A stretch of 15,194 nt of DNA from an uncultured Maritalea sp. (GCA_913055925.1 CAJXLH010000029.1:1-15194), one strand, 5' to 3'. Shown: positions 1 through 6,485, counted from the first letter of the stretch. The notes: a model not told the origin generated them from the letters alone. Translations and numbers: made by a program.

Positions 1-293
1 CCGCCGCCATTACAAAGCGCAACGACCTCATCGCCAACTTTGAAATTGGTGACGTTGCGGCCCACTTGTTCAATCGTGCCTGCAACTTCTAGGCCGGGCA
101 GCGGGGAAGCGTCTTTTGGCGGTGGGTAAGCGCCCATGCGCTGCAATATGTCCGGTCGGTTGATGCCAGCTGCGTGCACTTTGATGACCACATCGCCTTC
201 GTAGGCATAGGGCATATCGGTTTCAATTTCAGTGAGAACTTCCGGCCCGCCGGGGCGGTCAATCGCGATGGCCTGCATTTTTTCGTCAGTCAT
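1..293 (-). CDS. NAD(P)H:quinone oxidoreductase, PIG3 type (5' part only)
   Basis: The reverse strand encodes about 97 residues starting MTDEKMQAIAIDRPGGPEVL, from an ATG at 293, and the frame runs off the left edge, so the gene is truncated by the window. It contains the GroES-like N-terminal half of the zinc-independent medium-chain dehydrogenase/reductase superfamily. The stretch AAGINRPDILQRMGAYPPP, then PGLEVAGTIEQVG and VGDEVVALCNGGG, is typical of the PIG3/quinone oxidoreductase branch. Known members reduce quinones with NADPH as soluble cytosolic enzymes. The Rossmann half lies outside the window, so cofactor preference cannot be read. It is divergent from the DUF1192 gene, with a 96-nt gap that must hold both promoters; I could not pick a convincing one for either gene. 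Confidence 0.9.
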   Translation of the reverse strand, partial: MTDEKMQAIAIDRPGGPEVLTEIETDMPYAYEGDVVIKVHAAGINRPDILQRMGAYPPPKDASPLPGLEVAGTIEQVGRNVTNFKVGDEVVALCNGG

Positions 294-389
294 AAATCTT
301 TAAACTCACTTTTGCGCGTTGCGCATCTTGCTCAAATTGTGATTCTGCGCCCATTATCTAGGGGGAAGCAATTAACTGGCAACAGCGTG

Positions 390-575
390 ATGAACGACGA
401 AGACGATTTTCGCAAAAACACCCATCATGAAGTTGGTGAGCCGCTTGATTCTATCTCGGTGGAAGAGTTGGAAGCGCGCATCAAACTGCTTGAGTTGGAA
501 GTTGATCGACTAAAGAACGAGATCAAAACAAAGCAATCTAGCCTTGCGGCGGCAGATGCGGTGTTTAAAATTTGA
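390..575 (+). CDS. DUF1192 family small protein
   Basis: This is a 61-residue protein. An acidic N-terminus (MNDEDDF) is followed by a short coiled-coil helix, SVEELEARIKLLELEVDRLK, at residues 23-42, and it ends AAADAVFKI. That arrangement, including the conserved AADA.F ending, is the hallmark of DUF1192, a small alphaproteobacterial family of unknown function. ATG 390 is preferred because the conserved domain follows soon after. A GTG directly before it (387) is also possible, and the frame stays open upstream to 174 only as a shadow of the divergent gene. The Shine-Dalgarno is weak; a purine run near 361-367 is rather far away. It lies upstream of rcdA on the same strand, an association I recall as common in the order. 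Confidence 0.85.
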   Translation: MNDEDDFRKNTHHEVGEPLDSISVEELEARIKLLELEVDRLKNEIKTKQSSLAAADAVFKI

Positions 576-694
576 ATTTAAAGTAGTAACTTTACTTCAC
601 TGATTTGGCCCAAAATGATTTGCGAATGCGGCGCGACATGTTTGGGCAAGTTAAGGGGTAAGAGGCCATTAAACCTACAAGTCATCAAACTGGA

Positions 695-886
695 ATGCCA
701 CTCGAGGGTATGTCCCCTGAAGAACTTGAACAACGGCTTGTGCTTTTGTTCAACGAGATGCAGCGCATTCGTGCCACACTAGACGCGGTTAGCCCTACGC
801 AATCTAAAGCACAGCAAGCAACTGACAAGAAGCTCGAGATTTTCAAATCGGCTTTTCCGCGTCTCAACAATCCAGAAAATAGCTAA
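695..886 (+). CDS. small hypothetical protein with N-terminal helix
   Basis: I do not recognise this 63-residue product. It begins MPLEGMSPEELEQRLVLLF, and the SPEELEQR segment resembles the SVEELEAR start of the DUF1192 helix just upstream, so it may be a distant relative or simply another short amphipathic coiled coil. The rest is polar and lysine-rich (QQATDKKLEIFKSAFPRL). It has no membrane segment or cysteine. The start is uncertain: neither ATG 695 nor ATG 710 has a well-spaced Shine-Dalgarno. An in-frame ATT at 668 does, with AGGGG at 654-658 and a 9-nt gap. A stop at 659-661 bounds the frame. It sits between DUF1192 and rcdA on the same strand and has protein-like composition, but a spurious call cannot be excluded. 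Confidence 0.55.
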   Translation: MPLEGMSPEELEQRLVLLFNEMQRIRATLDAVSPTQSKAQQATDKKLEIFKSAFPRLNNPENS

Positions 887-972
887 TAACACTAATCACT
901 GGCGTCTACTGTTGTGCTCAACAAGTTGCCAATGAAGAGGGTTAAAATTCTGACGGTTAAAAAAATCCCTCT

Positions 973-989
973 GGTTAAGCTTGCATTAA
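973..989 (-). promoter_or_regulatory. CtrA-type binding site (TTAA-N7-TTAACC)
   Basis: Read on the minus strand, this is TTAATGCAAGCTTAACC, an exact match to the full CtrA consensus TTAA-N7-TTAACC known from Caulobacter and other alphaproteobacteria. It lies in the 329-nt gap between the small ORF and rcdA, upstream of the sRNA candidate. Two more GGTTAA half-sites (TTAACC on the minus strand) occur just upstream, near 938 and 954. CtrA is the master cell-cycle regulator of this class. The match is read directly; binding is inferred. Confidence 0.5.
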
Positions 990-1011
990 AACTTTTGCGT
1001 TAAGTTTTCTT

Positions 1012-1108
1012 TATCCAACATTCTTGTTGGGTCTGACAGAGCGGTTTTCACTCTCTGTTCGACGCCTCCCTGTTAACTTTCGAGAGCCGTTTTTGCGGCT
1101 CTTTTTTT
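1012..1108 (+). ncRNA. candidate trans-acting small RNA (three-hairpin, CCUCCC motif)
   Basis: Three consecutive elements are visible. Hairpin 1 pairs CCAACA (1015-1020) with TGTTGG (1025-1030). Hairpin 2 pairs GACAGAG (1035-1041) with CTCTGTT (1053-1059), including one G-U pair. An unpaired stretch, 1060-1081, carries CCTCCC (1065-1070), complementary to ribosome-binding sites. A strong intrinsic terminator closes it. No ORF of note crosses the region. Three stem-loops with an exposed anti-Shine-Dalgarno motif is the design of alphaproteobacterial sRNA families such as the Rfam suhB/AbcR and alpha-r14 groups; I cannot tell which, if either, this belongs to. The 5' end is approximate. The alternative is a long leader or attenuator for rcdA, but the terminator followed by 107 nt before rcdA favours a separate transcript. 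Confidence 0.5.
1083..1108 (+). terminator. intrinsic terminator of the sRNA candidate
   Basis: AGAGCCG (1083-1089) pairs perfectly with CGGCTCT (1096-1102) around a 6-nt loop, followed by six or more T. It lies upstream of rcdA, so it ends whatever is transcribed from the 950-1080 region rather than rcdA. Confidence 0.85.
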
Positions 1109-1131
1109 CTGCCTTATTTTCGTGATTTGGG

Positions 1132-1189
1132 TTTGTTAAGCGTTTGGGTATAGAATCGCGCGCAAATCATGAACAGCTGATTTGTTAAG
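1132..1189 (+). promoter_or_regulatory. rcdA promoter region with TTTGTTAAG direct repeat
   Basis: TTTGTTAAG occurs at 1132-1140 and again at 1181-1189, on either side of a TATAGAATCG segment (1149-1158) that looks like a -10 element. That segment includes a GANTC site (GAATC, 1152-1156), the target of the CcrM methylase in alphaproteobacteria. On the minus strand the repeats read CTTAACAAA, similar to CtrA half-sites. A well-matched -35 box is not obvious. This is a tentative reading of the leader of rcdA. Confidence 0.3.
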
Positions 1190-1215
1190 ACCGGCCAACA
1201 AAGGTAGGAAACGCT

Positions 1216-1740
1216 TTGACCCTCAACGACAGAACCCAAAATGCACGTTCAATCGGGCCATTTATTGTCGCGGGTGGCGGGTTTGATAGCCTTTATCGCG
1301 ATGGTATGAAGTTGGTGGAAGATGCCGCGGCTTATCTTGATAGCGATGGGCGTGCTGAAAGCAAAGCGCTGGATCGTGACACATCGCTCTTATATGCGTC
1401 GCAGTCTATGCACCTCACCACAAGGTTGATGCAGCTCGCCAGTTGGCTTTTGCTGCAACGCGCTGTGAAAGAGGGTGAGCTTACGCTTGATCAGGCCTTG
1501 TCGGAGGACCGTCGGGTCGAACTCAGCACTGAGATGGCGGATAAGTCTAATCCCGTTTGGGCGAACTTGCCGCAACAGCTGCGCGATTTGGTTGATAAGG
1601 CAGATTCGATCAATAAACGCATTCAAGCGCTCGATAAAATGGGCAGCGAAGGTGAGATGCCGCAGGAAGAAGCGGCCAATCCGGTGAACGCGCATTTGGC
1701 AAAATTGCGCAACGCATTCGGCGGCTCACAAGCAGAATAA
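1216..1740 (+). CDS. rcdA: RcdA family protein (DUF1465)
   Basis: This 174-residue protein has the DUF1465/RcdA signature: FDSLYRDGMKLVEDAAAYLD near residues 23-42, then SMHLTTRLMQLASWLLLQRAV near 64-84. In Caulobacter, RcdA is a cytosolic adaptor that works with CpdR and PopA to deliver CtrA and other substrates to ClpXP during the cell cycle. The start is a TTG at 1216, chosen because AGGTAGGA lies about 6 nt upstream and the next in-frame ATG would remove conserved residues. The C-terminal third is more variable and ends in a polar tail. The gene has its own leader after the sRNA terminator and is followed by a bidirectional terminator. A CtrA-type box lies about 230 nt upstream. Family assignment is firm; the Caulobacter role is transferred by homology. 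Confidence 0.88.
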   Translation: MTLNDRTQNARSIGPFIVAGGGFDSLYRDGMKLVEDAAAYLDSDGRAESKALDRDTSLLYASQSMHLTTRLMQLASWLLLQRAVKEGELTLDQALSEDRRVELSTEMADKSNPVWANLPQQLRDLVDKADSINKRIQALDKMGSEGEMPQEEAANPVNAHLAKLRNAFGGSQAE

Positions 1741-1751
1741 TCCCAATAAAA

Positions 1752-1777
1752 AACCCGGCGCTAAGGCCGGGTTCTTT
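1752..1777. terminator. bidirectional intrinsic terminator between rcdA and rpmE
   Basis: AACCCGGC (1752-1759) pairs with GCCGGGTT (1766-1773) around a 6-nt loop. A T-rich tail follows on the plus strand. On the minus strand the stem runs into TTTTTTATT, a better uridine tract. It therefore serves both convergent genes. Confidence 0.88.
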
Positions 1778-1802
1778 ATATCGATGATAAAGGGATAAGG
1801 GC

Positions 1803-2024
1803 TTAGCCCAAGATGCCTTTATACTTGTCTTTAAAGCGAGAAACACGGCCGCCACGGTCCATCAACTGGCCAGAACCACCTGTCCAAGCAGGGTGTGTTT
1901 TTGGGTCGATGTCGAGCTGCAATGTGTCGCCTTCAGAACCCCATGTAGAACGGGTCTGATATTCTGTGCCGTCAGTCATTACCACTTTGATCATGTGGTA
2001 GTCTGGATGAATGTCTTTTTTCAT
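1803..2024 (-). CDS. rpmE: 50S ribosomal protein bL31, zinc-free form
   Basis: This 73-residue protein begins MKKDIHPDYHMIKVVMTDG and contains TRSTWGSEGDTLQLDIDPKTHPAWTGG split by the usual linker; it ends GRVSRFKDKYKGILG. The MKKDIHP start, HPAWTG and RVSRFKDKY are the bL31 signatures. The cysteines of the zinc-binding form are absent, as is usual for bL31 in this order. The ATG at 2024 is preceded by GAAGG at suitable distance. The product is part of the large subunit near the central protuberance and bridges to the small subunit. The gene is monocistronic, ends in the bidirectional terminator, and is divergent from the ABC transporter across 236 nt in which I see no other gene. Confidence 0.95.
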   Translation of the reverse strand: MKKDIHPDYHMIKVVMTDGTEYQTRSTWGSEGDTLQLDIDPKTHPAWTGGSGQLMDRGGRVSRFKDKYKGILG

Positions 2025-2201
2025 CGTTCGTGCCTTCAAATTCTTCAATACGAGGACAGTTACAAAAAAGCCACGAAAAACCGGCTTGTTGCCCACCTCA
2101 TGGAAAACAGTTGGGCGGGTTCTACCCGATCTTTTTCAAAAGGGCAAGTGGGAAGCTGCGGCGATCCAGCGAAAAACCACGGTTACGTTGTATGACGCCT
2201 A

Positions 2202-2230
2202 TTGAGTTTGGTGTGCTTGATACCTATTTT
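2202..2230 (+). promoter_or_regulatory. candidate sigma70-type promoter for the ABC transporter
   Basis: TTGAGT (2202-2207) and TATTTT (2225-2230) are separated by 17 nt and would start transcription about 25 nt before the ATG at 2261. Each hexamer is an imperfect match, so this is a moderate call. Confidence 0.4.
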
Positions 2231-2260
2231 AGCGCGACAGTTCGCTCAAAAGGATGACGC

Positions 2261-4102
2261 ATGTCCGATATTTCCAATCAAGATGGTCCGCACAAAGCCA
2301 AGTCCCAAGACAAAAGGGAGCGGCTGGATCGGGTTATTTTGACCTCGGACCGCGAGAAGGGTACTGCGTCCAACGAGCCCCTTAAGGCATTGCTGCCGTT
2401 CGTGCTCAAATATCCTTATCGGTTGGGATTTACCGCGCTCTTTTTGCTCGTGGCGGCATTTGCGGCGCTCGCCATTCCGTTTTTTGCGGGCAACATTATT
2501 GACGAAGGATTTGTCACCCAAAACCTGGATGTGGTGAATTCCTATTCACTCGGCATCATTGCGATTGCTGGCGTGTTGGCTGTGGCGTCGGCCGCGCGCT
2601 TCTATTTCATTTCGGTGCTTGGGATGCGTGTCATTACCGATATTCGGCGCGCCGTCTTTGATCATTTGATGAATATGGATGTGGTGTTTTTTGACACCAA
2701 CCGCACGGGCGAATTGATTTCACGGATCACCTCCGATGTGTCCATTGTGCGCGGTGCGCTCGATAGCTCGCTGCCGGTGGTGCTGCGATCTGGCGTGATG
2801 TTGGCGGGCGCTGTGATTATGATGTTTGTGACATCGTTTTATCTCGCTGCCGCCGTGGTGATCATTATCCCGATTTTGGTGTTCCCTGTGGTGTGGCTCG
2901 GCAAATATATCCGTGGGCTATCACGTAAACAGCAGGACCAAATCGCTGATCTTGCAGCTCTTGCAACAGAGACTTTTGGTGCCATCAAAACCATCAAAGC
3001 TTTCACCCGCGAAAGCCAGCGCAACGCAGAATATGGCGAACATGCAGAGGCCAGCTATCAAGCTGAATCGTCTCGTTTGTTGGTGCGCGCAGGCATGATC
3101 GCTTTTGTGATTTTCCTAACGGCCACGGGCATTGTTGGCCTCATTTGGCTCGGCACGCAGCTTGTGTCGAACGGGCAGATTACAGTTGGCGAACTTAGCA
3201 GTTTCTTGATTTACGCGATGATGGCTACCGGCACACTCACGGGTATTTCTGAAATTCTGGGCACCTTGCAAACCGTAGCTGGCGCAACTGAGCGGATCAC
3301 CGAGATATTGGGCACAAAGCCAAGCATTGATGCGGCAGAAAACCCAATCACCTTGCCAACGCCAAGCCCGGCAACTGTCTCATTTGATGATGTGCAGTTC
3401 CAATATCTCACGCGCGATGATGGCAGTGTATTGAACGGGCTCACGCTTGATGTGAAATCAGGCGAAACGGTCGCACTGGTCGGCCCTTCTGGTGCCGGTA
3501 AGTCGACGGTCTTTTCATTGTTGCAGCGTTTCTATGACGTCACAGGCGGCTCGATCCGCGTCGATGGCGTTGATGTGCGCGAGGCAGATTTCACCGATTT
3601 GCGGAAACGCTTTGCCTATGTTGAGCAAGACAGCGTGATGTTCTCCGGTACCATCGCCGACAATATCCGGTTGGCGACGCCTGAGGCGTCCGACGAAGAA
3701 GTGAAAAAAGCCGCTGAAGTGGCAATGGTGGATGAGTTTGTGCAGCGCCTAGAGCATGGCTATGACAGCATTGTTGGCGAACGTGGTGTGATGCTTTCCG
3801 GTGGTCAGAAACAACGCGTGGCCATTGCGCGCGCGCTCTTGAAAGACGCGCCGATTTTGCTGCTCGATGAAGCGACGAGCGCGCTGGATGCGGAAAGCGA
3901 AACCAAAGTGCAAAAAGCGCTTGAGCGTTTGATGGTTGGGCGCACGACGCTTGTGATTGCCCACCGCCTCGCCACCATCAAAAACGCCGACCGTATCGTC
4001 GTGCTAGAAGACGGCAAAGTGATCGACGAAGGCACACATGACCAGCTCGTGGCTAAAGAAGGCCGCTATGCAGAATTGGCAAAATTGCAGTTTCAGCATT
4101 GA
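2261..4102 (+). CDS. ABC-B exporter half-transporter (fused permease and ATPase)
   Basis: This 613-residue protein has the type IV (MsbA-like) exporter layout. A polar N-terminal tail of about 45 residues precedes six predicted membrane helices, roughly 53-77, 94-117, 172-190, 194-213, 277-299 and 310-330. The ATPase domain follows from about 372. Walker A is GPSGAGKST (408-416), the Q-loop glutamine is Q456, the signature LSGGQ is 512-516, Walker B ends in D536-E537, and the switch histidine is H568, so both ATP sites should form in a homodimer. Lipids, lipid-linked products or drugs are all possible substrates; the sequence does not decide. AGGA at 2251-2254 gives a good ribosome-binding site 6 nt before the ATG. 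The gene appears to stand alone and converges on the nucleotidyltransferase. Confidence 0.93.
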   Translation: MSDISNQDGPHKAKSQDKRERLDRVILTSDREKGTASNEPLKALLPFVLKYPYRLGFTALFLLVAAFAALAIPFFAGNIIDEGFVTQNLDVVNSYSLGIIAIAGVLAVASAARFYFISVLGMRVITDIRRAVFDHLMNMDVVFFDTNRTGELISRITSDVSIVRGALDSSLPVVLRSGVMLAGAVIMMFVTSFYLAAAVVIIIPILVFPVVWLGKYIRGLSRKQQDQIADLAALATETFGAIKTIKAFTRESQRNAEYGEHAEASYQAESSRLLVRAGMIAFVIFLTATGIVGLIWLGTQLVSNGQITVGELSSFLIYAMMATGTLTGISEILGTLQTVAGATERITEILGTKPSIDAAENPITLPTPSPATVSFDDVQFQYLTRDDGSVLNGLTLDVKSGETVALVGPSGAGKSTVFSLLQRFYDVTGGSIRVDGVDVREADFTDLRKRFAYVEQDSVMFSGTIADNIRLATPEASDEEVKKAAEVAMVDEFVQRLEHGYDSIVGERGVMLSGGQKQRVAIARALLKDAPILLLDEATSALDAESETKVQKALERLMVGRTTLVIAHRLATIKNADRIVVLEDGKVIDEGTHDQLVAKEGRYAELAKLQFQH

Positions 4103-4107
4103 ATTTA

Positions 4108-4184
4108 GTCCGGCGCGTGGGCCGGGACGGCAAGCTGCAAACAACCATCTTGTGACCATCCCGGACTTGATGCGGGATCATCAC
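4108..4184. repeat. two palindromes, REP-like, in a convergent gap
   Basis: Two imperfect palindromes fill the 83-nt gap between the ABC transporter and the nucleotidyltransferase. The first pairs GTCCGGC (4108-4114) with GCCGGGAC (4121-4128) with a one-base bulge. The second pairs 4152-4163 with 4173-4184 (10 of 12 pairs) around a 9-nt loop, with the core CCCGGACTTGATGCGGGAT. That core resembles the CCGGACTTGATCCGG type of intergenic repeat scattered through many alphaproteobacterial genomes. Neither stem has a strong T-tract, so a role as terminator or mRNA end is possible but not shown. Confidence 0.5.
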
Positions 4185-4185
4185 C

Positions 4186-4908
4186 TTAAAAGTCGGGCTG
4201 ATTTTGCTTCAACAAGCCAAACGCCTTATCCGCAATGGTTTGAATTTCGGTTTTTGTTGCAGTTGGTTGAACAGCAAGTTCGGCAGCACGGGTGAGGGTT
4301 TCCTCGTGTTCCGACCAGTGCTTGATCGCAATTTGGACGCAAGGGTGAAGATCGCGCGTGTATGCGCCTTCGACAAGCATCACGCATTCGAATGCGGCGC
4401 GGGTGATGCGTTTCATCAGCCAGGTGCACACTTCTTTCCTACCAATCTCAGTTTTTTCTTCATCGAAATAATCTGGCCACGCTTGCAGCCAATCCTCAAA
4501 GTCGCGCATGTGCGCGATGGCGGTTGCGTCGAGTTTCGGCTCTGGCAAGGTGCTGATTAAATCGTCGCCCCAAATGGAATAGCCTGAGTGTGCGAGGTTG
4601 AAGCGCAGCCATGCTTCCACCTTGTCGTTTTCCAAGAATTCTTGTGTGGTTGTACAAAACAAGTCCAATTCAAGGTTGGGAGCGGATGCGATTTTGATTT
4701 CGGGCTCGTCGTCGATTGGCGTGTGGGTGAAGGCCACAAGGTCAAGGTCGGACACGCCATCGATTGTTGCATTGCGAGCCGACGTGCCGCGTAAGGCAAC
4801 GCTTTGCAGATTGTCGCCGAGCGCGGCGTGCAATTGGCTGGCGGCGTCGAGCGCGTATTCGCGCCACGGTGAACTAGGTGCAGCGCCGACGCGGGGAAGT
4901 ATTCCCAT
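4186..4908 (-). CDS. nucleotidyltransferase domain protein
   Basis: This 240-residue protein carries the DNA polymerase beta-type nucleotidyltransferase core. A GTS motif (41-43) within VALRGTSAR is followed by SDLDLVAF with D54 and D56, and a third acidic residue, D82, sits in LELDLF. These three aspartates are the expected metal ligands. The C-terminal half is mainly helical, including EVCTWLMKRITRAAFECVML, and resembles the helical region that follows the core in aminoglycoside and other small-molecule nucleotidyltransferases. The substrate is unknown. It is not paired with a HEPN/MNT-type partner, as no small helical gene abuts it. ATG 4908 is the first start giving the whole domain; its ribosome-binding site is weak. 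It stands alone, with about 110 nt before the next gene. Confidence 0.8.
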   Translation of the reverse strand: MGILPRVGAAPSSPWREYALDAASQLHAALGDNLQSVALRGTSARNATIDGVSDLDLVAFTHTPIDDEPEIKIASAPNLELDLFCTTTQEFLENDKVEAWLRFNLAHSGYSIWGDDLISTLPEPKLDATAIAHMRDFEDWLQAWPDYFDEEKTEIGRKEVCTWLMKRITRAAFECVMLVEGAYTRDLHPCVQIAIKHWSEHEETLTRAAELAVQPTATKTEIQTIADKAFGLLKQNQPDF

Positions 4909-5017
4909 TTCATTGGCGTAGTATAAATTGCCAACCGGTTTGAGTATTTTAGACGTGTGAAGTGTTGAGATTTCGCGTTAATCCTTCAACTTAAATTCGA
5001 TAAGGCGGCTTATACGT

Positions 5018-5422
5018 TTACTTACTTTCGTGCACTAACGCTCTGCATTCTTTTGTGGACGGATCGTACCAAATGTTAAGGCTTAATTGCGAAAGCAAGT
5101 AACGTGAATATGAAAGCCGCCATCTTTGCCCATTTGAGCCCTGAAAAATTAGATATTGCTTACCAACCCAATCTTTGAGCGCGAGTTTGAGCTCTTCTTC
5201 ATTGTATAGTGGACACACCAGTTCTGACACGTCCACCGATCGAATATCAGGCGTGGGTTTGTTCTCATGCAGTATTTCAACCAAATGCGCGAAATAGGCG
5301 TTGGTGCTCCAGTGAATTTGTTGCGCCCTGAACTCCCTCCACGCGAGATGTCCGATTACGACGACCAAAACGACGAACAATACAGTCAGAGCAACAAACA
5401 CTAGCTTTCTAAAAAAGGCCAA
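5018..5422 (-). CDS. hypothetical single-pass membrane protein, third gene of stator-like operon
   Basis: I do not recognise this 134-residue protein. It has a positively charged N-terminus (FRKL), one hydrophobic helix at about residues 7-26, then a soluble domain of about 105 residues predicted on the periplasmic side. C70 and C126 could form a disulfide. It lies 43 nt after the OmpA-like gene on the same strand and is probably co-transcribed. The call uses a TTG at 5422, with AAGGA about 5 nt upstream. Two adjacent ATGs at 5438 and 5435 are in another frame that reads MMKDPFGLF and stops. Removing one T from the six-T run at 5411-5416 would join them to FRKLVFVAL, so the true N-terminus may be longer. 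Function unknown; an accessory role for the channel pair is inference. Confidence 0.7.
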   Translation of the reverse strand: MAFFRKLVFVALTVLFVVLVVVIGHLAWREFRAQQIHWSTNAYFAHLVEILHENKPTPDIRSVDVSELVCPLYNEEELKLALKDWVGKQYLIFQGSNGQRWRLSYSRYLLSQLSLNIWYDPSTKECRALVHESK

Positions 5423-5465
5423 AGGGGTCCTTCATCATGTTTCGGCTTGATCGCGCGCACTACTG

Positions 5466-6482
5466 TTAATCCGTCAGCTTAAATTCAATTCGACGGTTGA
5501 GGCGATAGGCTTCGTCGGTGTCGCCGGGGTCAATGGGTTGGAACTCGCCAAATCCAGCGGCGACAAGGCGTGTGGGGGAGATGCCTTGGTCGACTAGATA
5601 TTTGGCCACGGAAATGGCGCGGCTGGCTGAAAGTTCCCAGTTGGATGGGAAACGCGGTGTATTGATTGGGCGTTTGTCTGTGTGCCCTTCAATTTGAAGA
5701 ACCCAAGGAATATCCGGTGGGATTTGGGTTTCAAGTTGTTTGATAGCGTCGGCAAGGGCATCAAGGTCTTCCAAGCCAGCGCCTGCAATTTCGGCGTCAC
5801 CAGCGCTAAAGAGCACTTCGGACTGGAACACAAAGCGGTCGCCTTCTATGCGAATGTCGTCCCGGCCCGCCAAGATTTCGCGCAGCTGCCCAAAAAAGTC
5901 AGACCGATAACGCGACAAATCTTGCACGCGTTGTGCAAGCGCGAGATTGAGGCGGCGACCAAGGTCTGCAATGCGGGTGCGGCTTTCGCTGTCGCGTAAT
6001 TCGGACGCATCAAGCGCGGCTTCAAGCGCGGCAATTTGTGAGCGAAGGGCTGACATTTGCTGGTTCAGCAGGGCAACTTGCGCAGCGGCCTCGGCGCTGA
6101 TTTCGCGCTCGGAAGCGAGTTCTGAAGAAAGCTCGGCGATTTGCCCATCTTTTTCGGTTGCGCCAGCACCCAGACCAGACAATTGCGCGGTGAGGCTATC
6201 GCGTTCGCCTTCAACGCCCGCGAGCGTGGCGGACAGTGAAGCAATGGTTGTTTCTAAATCCACGGAGTTCGCCCGTTCGAGTTGCAGCAACTCTGTGAGT
6301 TCAGCGATTTGGGTGTTGAGGCGGGTGAGGGCGCTGTCTTTGCCCAAAATCTCTTGGCTTAAGAAGAATTGCGCCAGCATGAACACTGACAATAGGAAGA
6401 TGATGACAAGCAACAGGCTTGCCATCGCATCTACAAAACCAGGCCAATAATCTTGCCGTGCTTGCCGTCTCGCGCGGGCCAT
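5466..6482 (-). CDS. MotB/OmpA-like peptidoglycan-binding stator partner with coiled coil
   Basis: This is a 338-residue protein. A short basic cytoplasmic tail leads into one membrane helix (about 18-42). D18, in WPGFVDAMASLLL, occupies the place of the proton-carrying aspartate of MotB/TolR/ExbD. A long heptad-rich coiled coil spans about 46-195. A C-terminal OmpA-like domain runs from about 215 to 336, with IEGHTD (D269), NWELSASRA (R288) and RLNRRIEF; D269 and R288 are the usual diaminopimelate-binding pair. It follows the MotA-like gene with only 3 nt between stop and start, which suggests translational coupling. Such pairs form inner-membrane ion-driven motors anchored to the wall; this one is not in a flagellar cluster. 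A Zorya ZorB role is unlikely, as no ZorC, ZorD or ZorE is nearby. Confidence 0.88.
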   Translation of the reverse strand: MARARRQARQDYWPGFVDAMASLLLVIIFLLSVFMLAQFFLSQEILGKDSALTRLNTQIAELTELLQLERANSVDLETTIASLSATLAGVEGERDSLTAQLSGLGAGATEKDGQIAELSSELASEREISAEAAAQVALLNQQMSALRSQIAALEAALDASELRDSESRTRIADLGRRLNLALAQRVQDLSRYRSDFFGQLREILAGRDDIRIEGDRFVFQSEVLFSAGDAEIAGAGLEDLDALADAIKQLETQIPPDIPWVLQIEGHTDKRPINTPRFPSNWELSASRAISVAKYLVDQGISPTRLVAAGFGEFQPIDPGDTDEAYRLNRRIEFKLTD

Positions 6483-6485
6483 AAT

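Noticed and set aside
1893..2257. Three overlapping plus-strand frames opposite and upstream of rpmE
   Set aside because: They overlap each other and the antisense of rpmE, lack good ribosome-binding sites, and their products show no domain-like pattern. The 2025-2260 gap is better read as promoter space for two divergent genes.
4186..4908. Toxin-antitoxin (MNT-HEPN) pair
   Set aside because: The protein is 240 residues, far longer than MNT antitoxins, and no adjacent HEPN-like gene is present.
5947..6450. Plus-strand open frame of 167 codons opposite the OmpA-like gene
   Set aside because: Serine- and arginine-rich low-complexity product that mirrors the alanine/leucine/glutamate coiled-coil codons of the real gene; no ribosome-binding site or domain.
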